From positions 3,783,501-3,847,500 of the forward strand of contig NC_021191.1 of the NCBI RefSeq assembly GCF_000389965.1: a stretch of DNA of 64,000 bases, read 5' to 3'. The notes under the pieces were generated by a model. The model made no database searches and was not told where the DNA came from. It was given only the letters and a program-made list of their open reading frames with translations. A program made the translations under genes and the position numbers. The DNA comes from Actinoplanes sp. N902-109 (GTDB taxonomy: Bacteria > Actinomycetota > Actinomycetes > Mycobacteriales > Micromonosporaceae). This document shows positions 63,676 to 64,000 of the stretch, piece after piece (the first letter of the stretch is position 1; every line of letters starts with the position of its first letter).

Positions 63676-64000
63676 CGCGATGGCACCTCCTGGGCCTGGG
63701 AGTCGAGGACGAGCGTGTGCCAGCCGGCGGTCAGGCCGAGCTGCTGGGTGTGCGTGGTGCCGGTCAGGTCGCGCCAGCTGAGCTCGGCGCGCACCGGCTG
63801 GGCGCCGGCGTGGCCGAGGCCGAAGAAGACGTCGAAGCTGCGCTTGCCCGAGTGCCCGCCACCACCGTCGAGCTGAGCCACCTGGACCTTGCCGTCGGCG
63901 GTGGTGATGCGTACCTGGGCGCCGTAGGCCGGCGTTCCGATCGGACCGGCCGCGGCGGTGGCGGAACCGGACGGCACCGGGCGGTAGAGCCGCAGCCCGA
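63672..64000 (-). CDS. unbV: UnbV-type enediyne protein (ASPIC/UnbV domain), partial
   Basis: Only the C-terminal 108 codons are in the window; the reading frame stays open to the edge. The visible part is the ASPIC/UnbV domain: GAQVRITTADGKVQVAQLDGGGGHSGKRSFDVFFGLGHAG followed by beta strands. UnbV proteins are secreted, with FG-GAP-like repeats upstream, and are a conserved element of enediyne clusters with unknown role. It is coupled to UnbU by ATGA. Its promoter, which should tell whether it carries the cluster element, is outside. Confidence 0.85.
   Translation of the reverse strand, partial: GLRLYRPVPSGSATAAAGPIGTPAYGAQVRITTADGKVQVAQLDGGGGHSGKRSFDVFFGLGHAGAQPVRAELSWRDLTGTTHTQQLGLTAGWHTLVLDSQAQEVPSR

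Noticed and set aside
1..64000. tRNA, rRNA, CRISPR arrays, insertion sequences or att sites
   Set aside because: I looked for cloverleaf ends, spaced identical repeats and transposase motifs and saw none.

Overview
The window is very GC-rich actinomycete DNA with GTG starts and four-base start/stop overlaps (ATGA or GTGA). The secreted esterase with a family-2 cellulose-binding module and the CUT1 sugar ABC operon at the left suggest a Micromonosporaceae-like organism (Micromonospora/Actinoplanes type). That placement is inference; there is no rRNA gene here to test it.

Left flank (1-8 kb): a partial PaaX-family regulator, a secreted CE1 esterase with CBM2, a CUT1 binding protein with two permeases, and a secreted M14 zinc carboxypeptidase. 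A hairpin terminator at 8022-8051 closes the first operon of what follows.

About 8-59 kb, and again 61.6-64 kb: an enediyne biosynthetic gene cluster. Its core is the enediyne PKS (36624-42362: KS-AT-ACP-KR-DH-PPTase) with its hot-dog thioesterase, an E6-like flavin reductase and a P450. Two DUF1702 proteins lie just upstream. UnbU and the end of UnbV lie at the right edge on the other strand. A second iterative PKS (13607-18880: KS-AT-DH-KR-ACP, the NcsB/MdpB/6-MSA type) faces an aryl-CoA ligase, so the product should carry an aromatic acyl group. RmlA, RmlB, an RmlC-like epimerase, a sugar C-methyltransferase and three glycosyltransferases imply at least one C-methylated deoxysugar. Tailoring and accessory genes include three SgcJ-like proteins in tandem, two GMC oxidoreductases, an acyl-CoA-dehydrogenase-like flavoprotein, an epoxide hydrolase, three P450s with a ferredoxin, a secreted vanadium-type haloperoxidase, two probable F420 enzymes and an asparagine synthetase. 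Epoxide hydrolase, E6, E7 and SgcJ homologues favour a nine-membered core, but no apoprotein gene is visible in the window.

Regulation: a MerR and an AraC regulator converge at 44.9-46.2 kb. By eye I found one promoter architecture in front of nearly every cluster operon: GCA-N5-GRAG, then 24 bases, then a -10 hexamer with conserved A and T. It occurs back to back in the divergent gaps between 13 and 53 kb, except at the MerR/AraC pair, and in front of the epoxide hydrolase and LLM genes. I did not see it in the flanks. It looks like the binding site of one cluster-wide activator.

Right edge: a YciI-like protein with an ECF sigma factor (60.0-61.6 kb), probably housekeeping, then the UnbV-UnbU operon continuing off the window.
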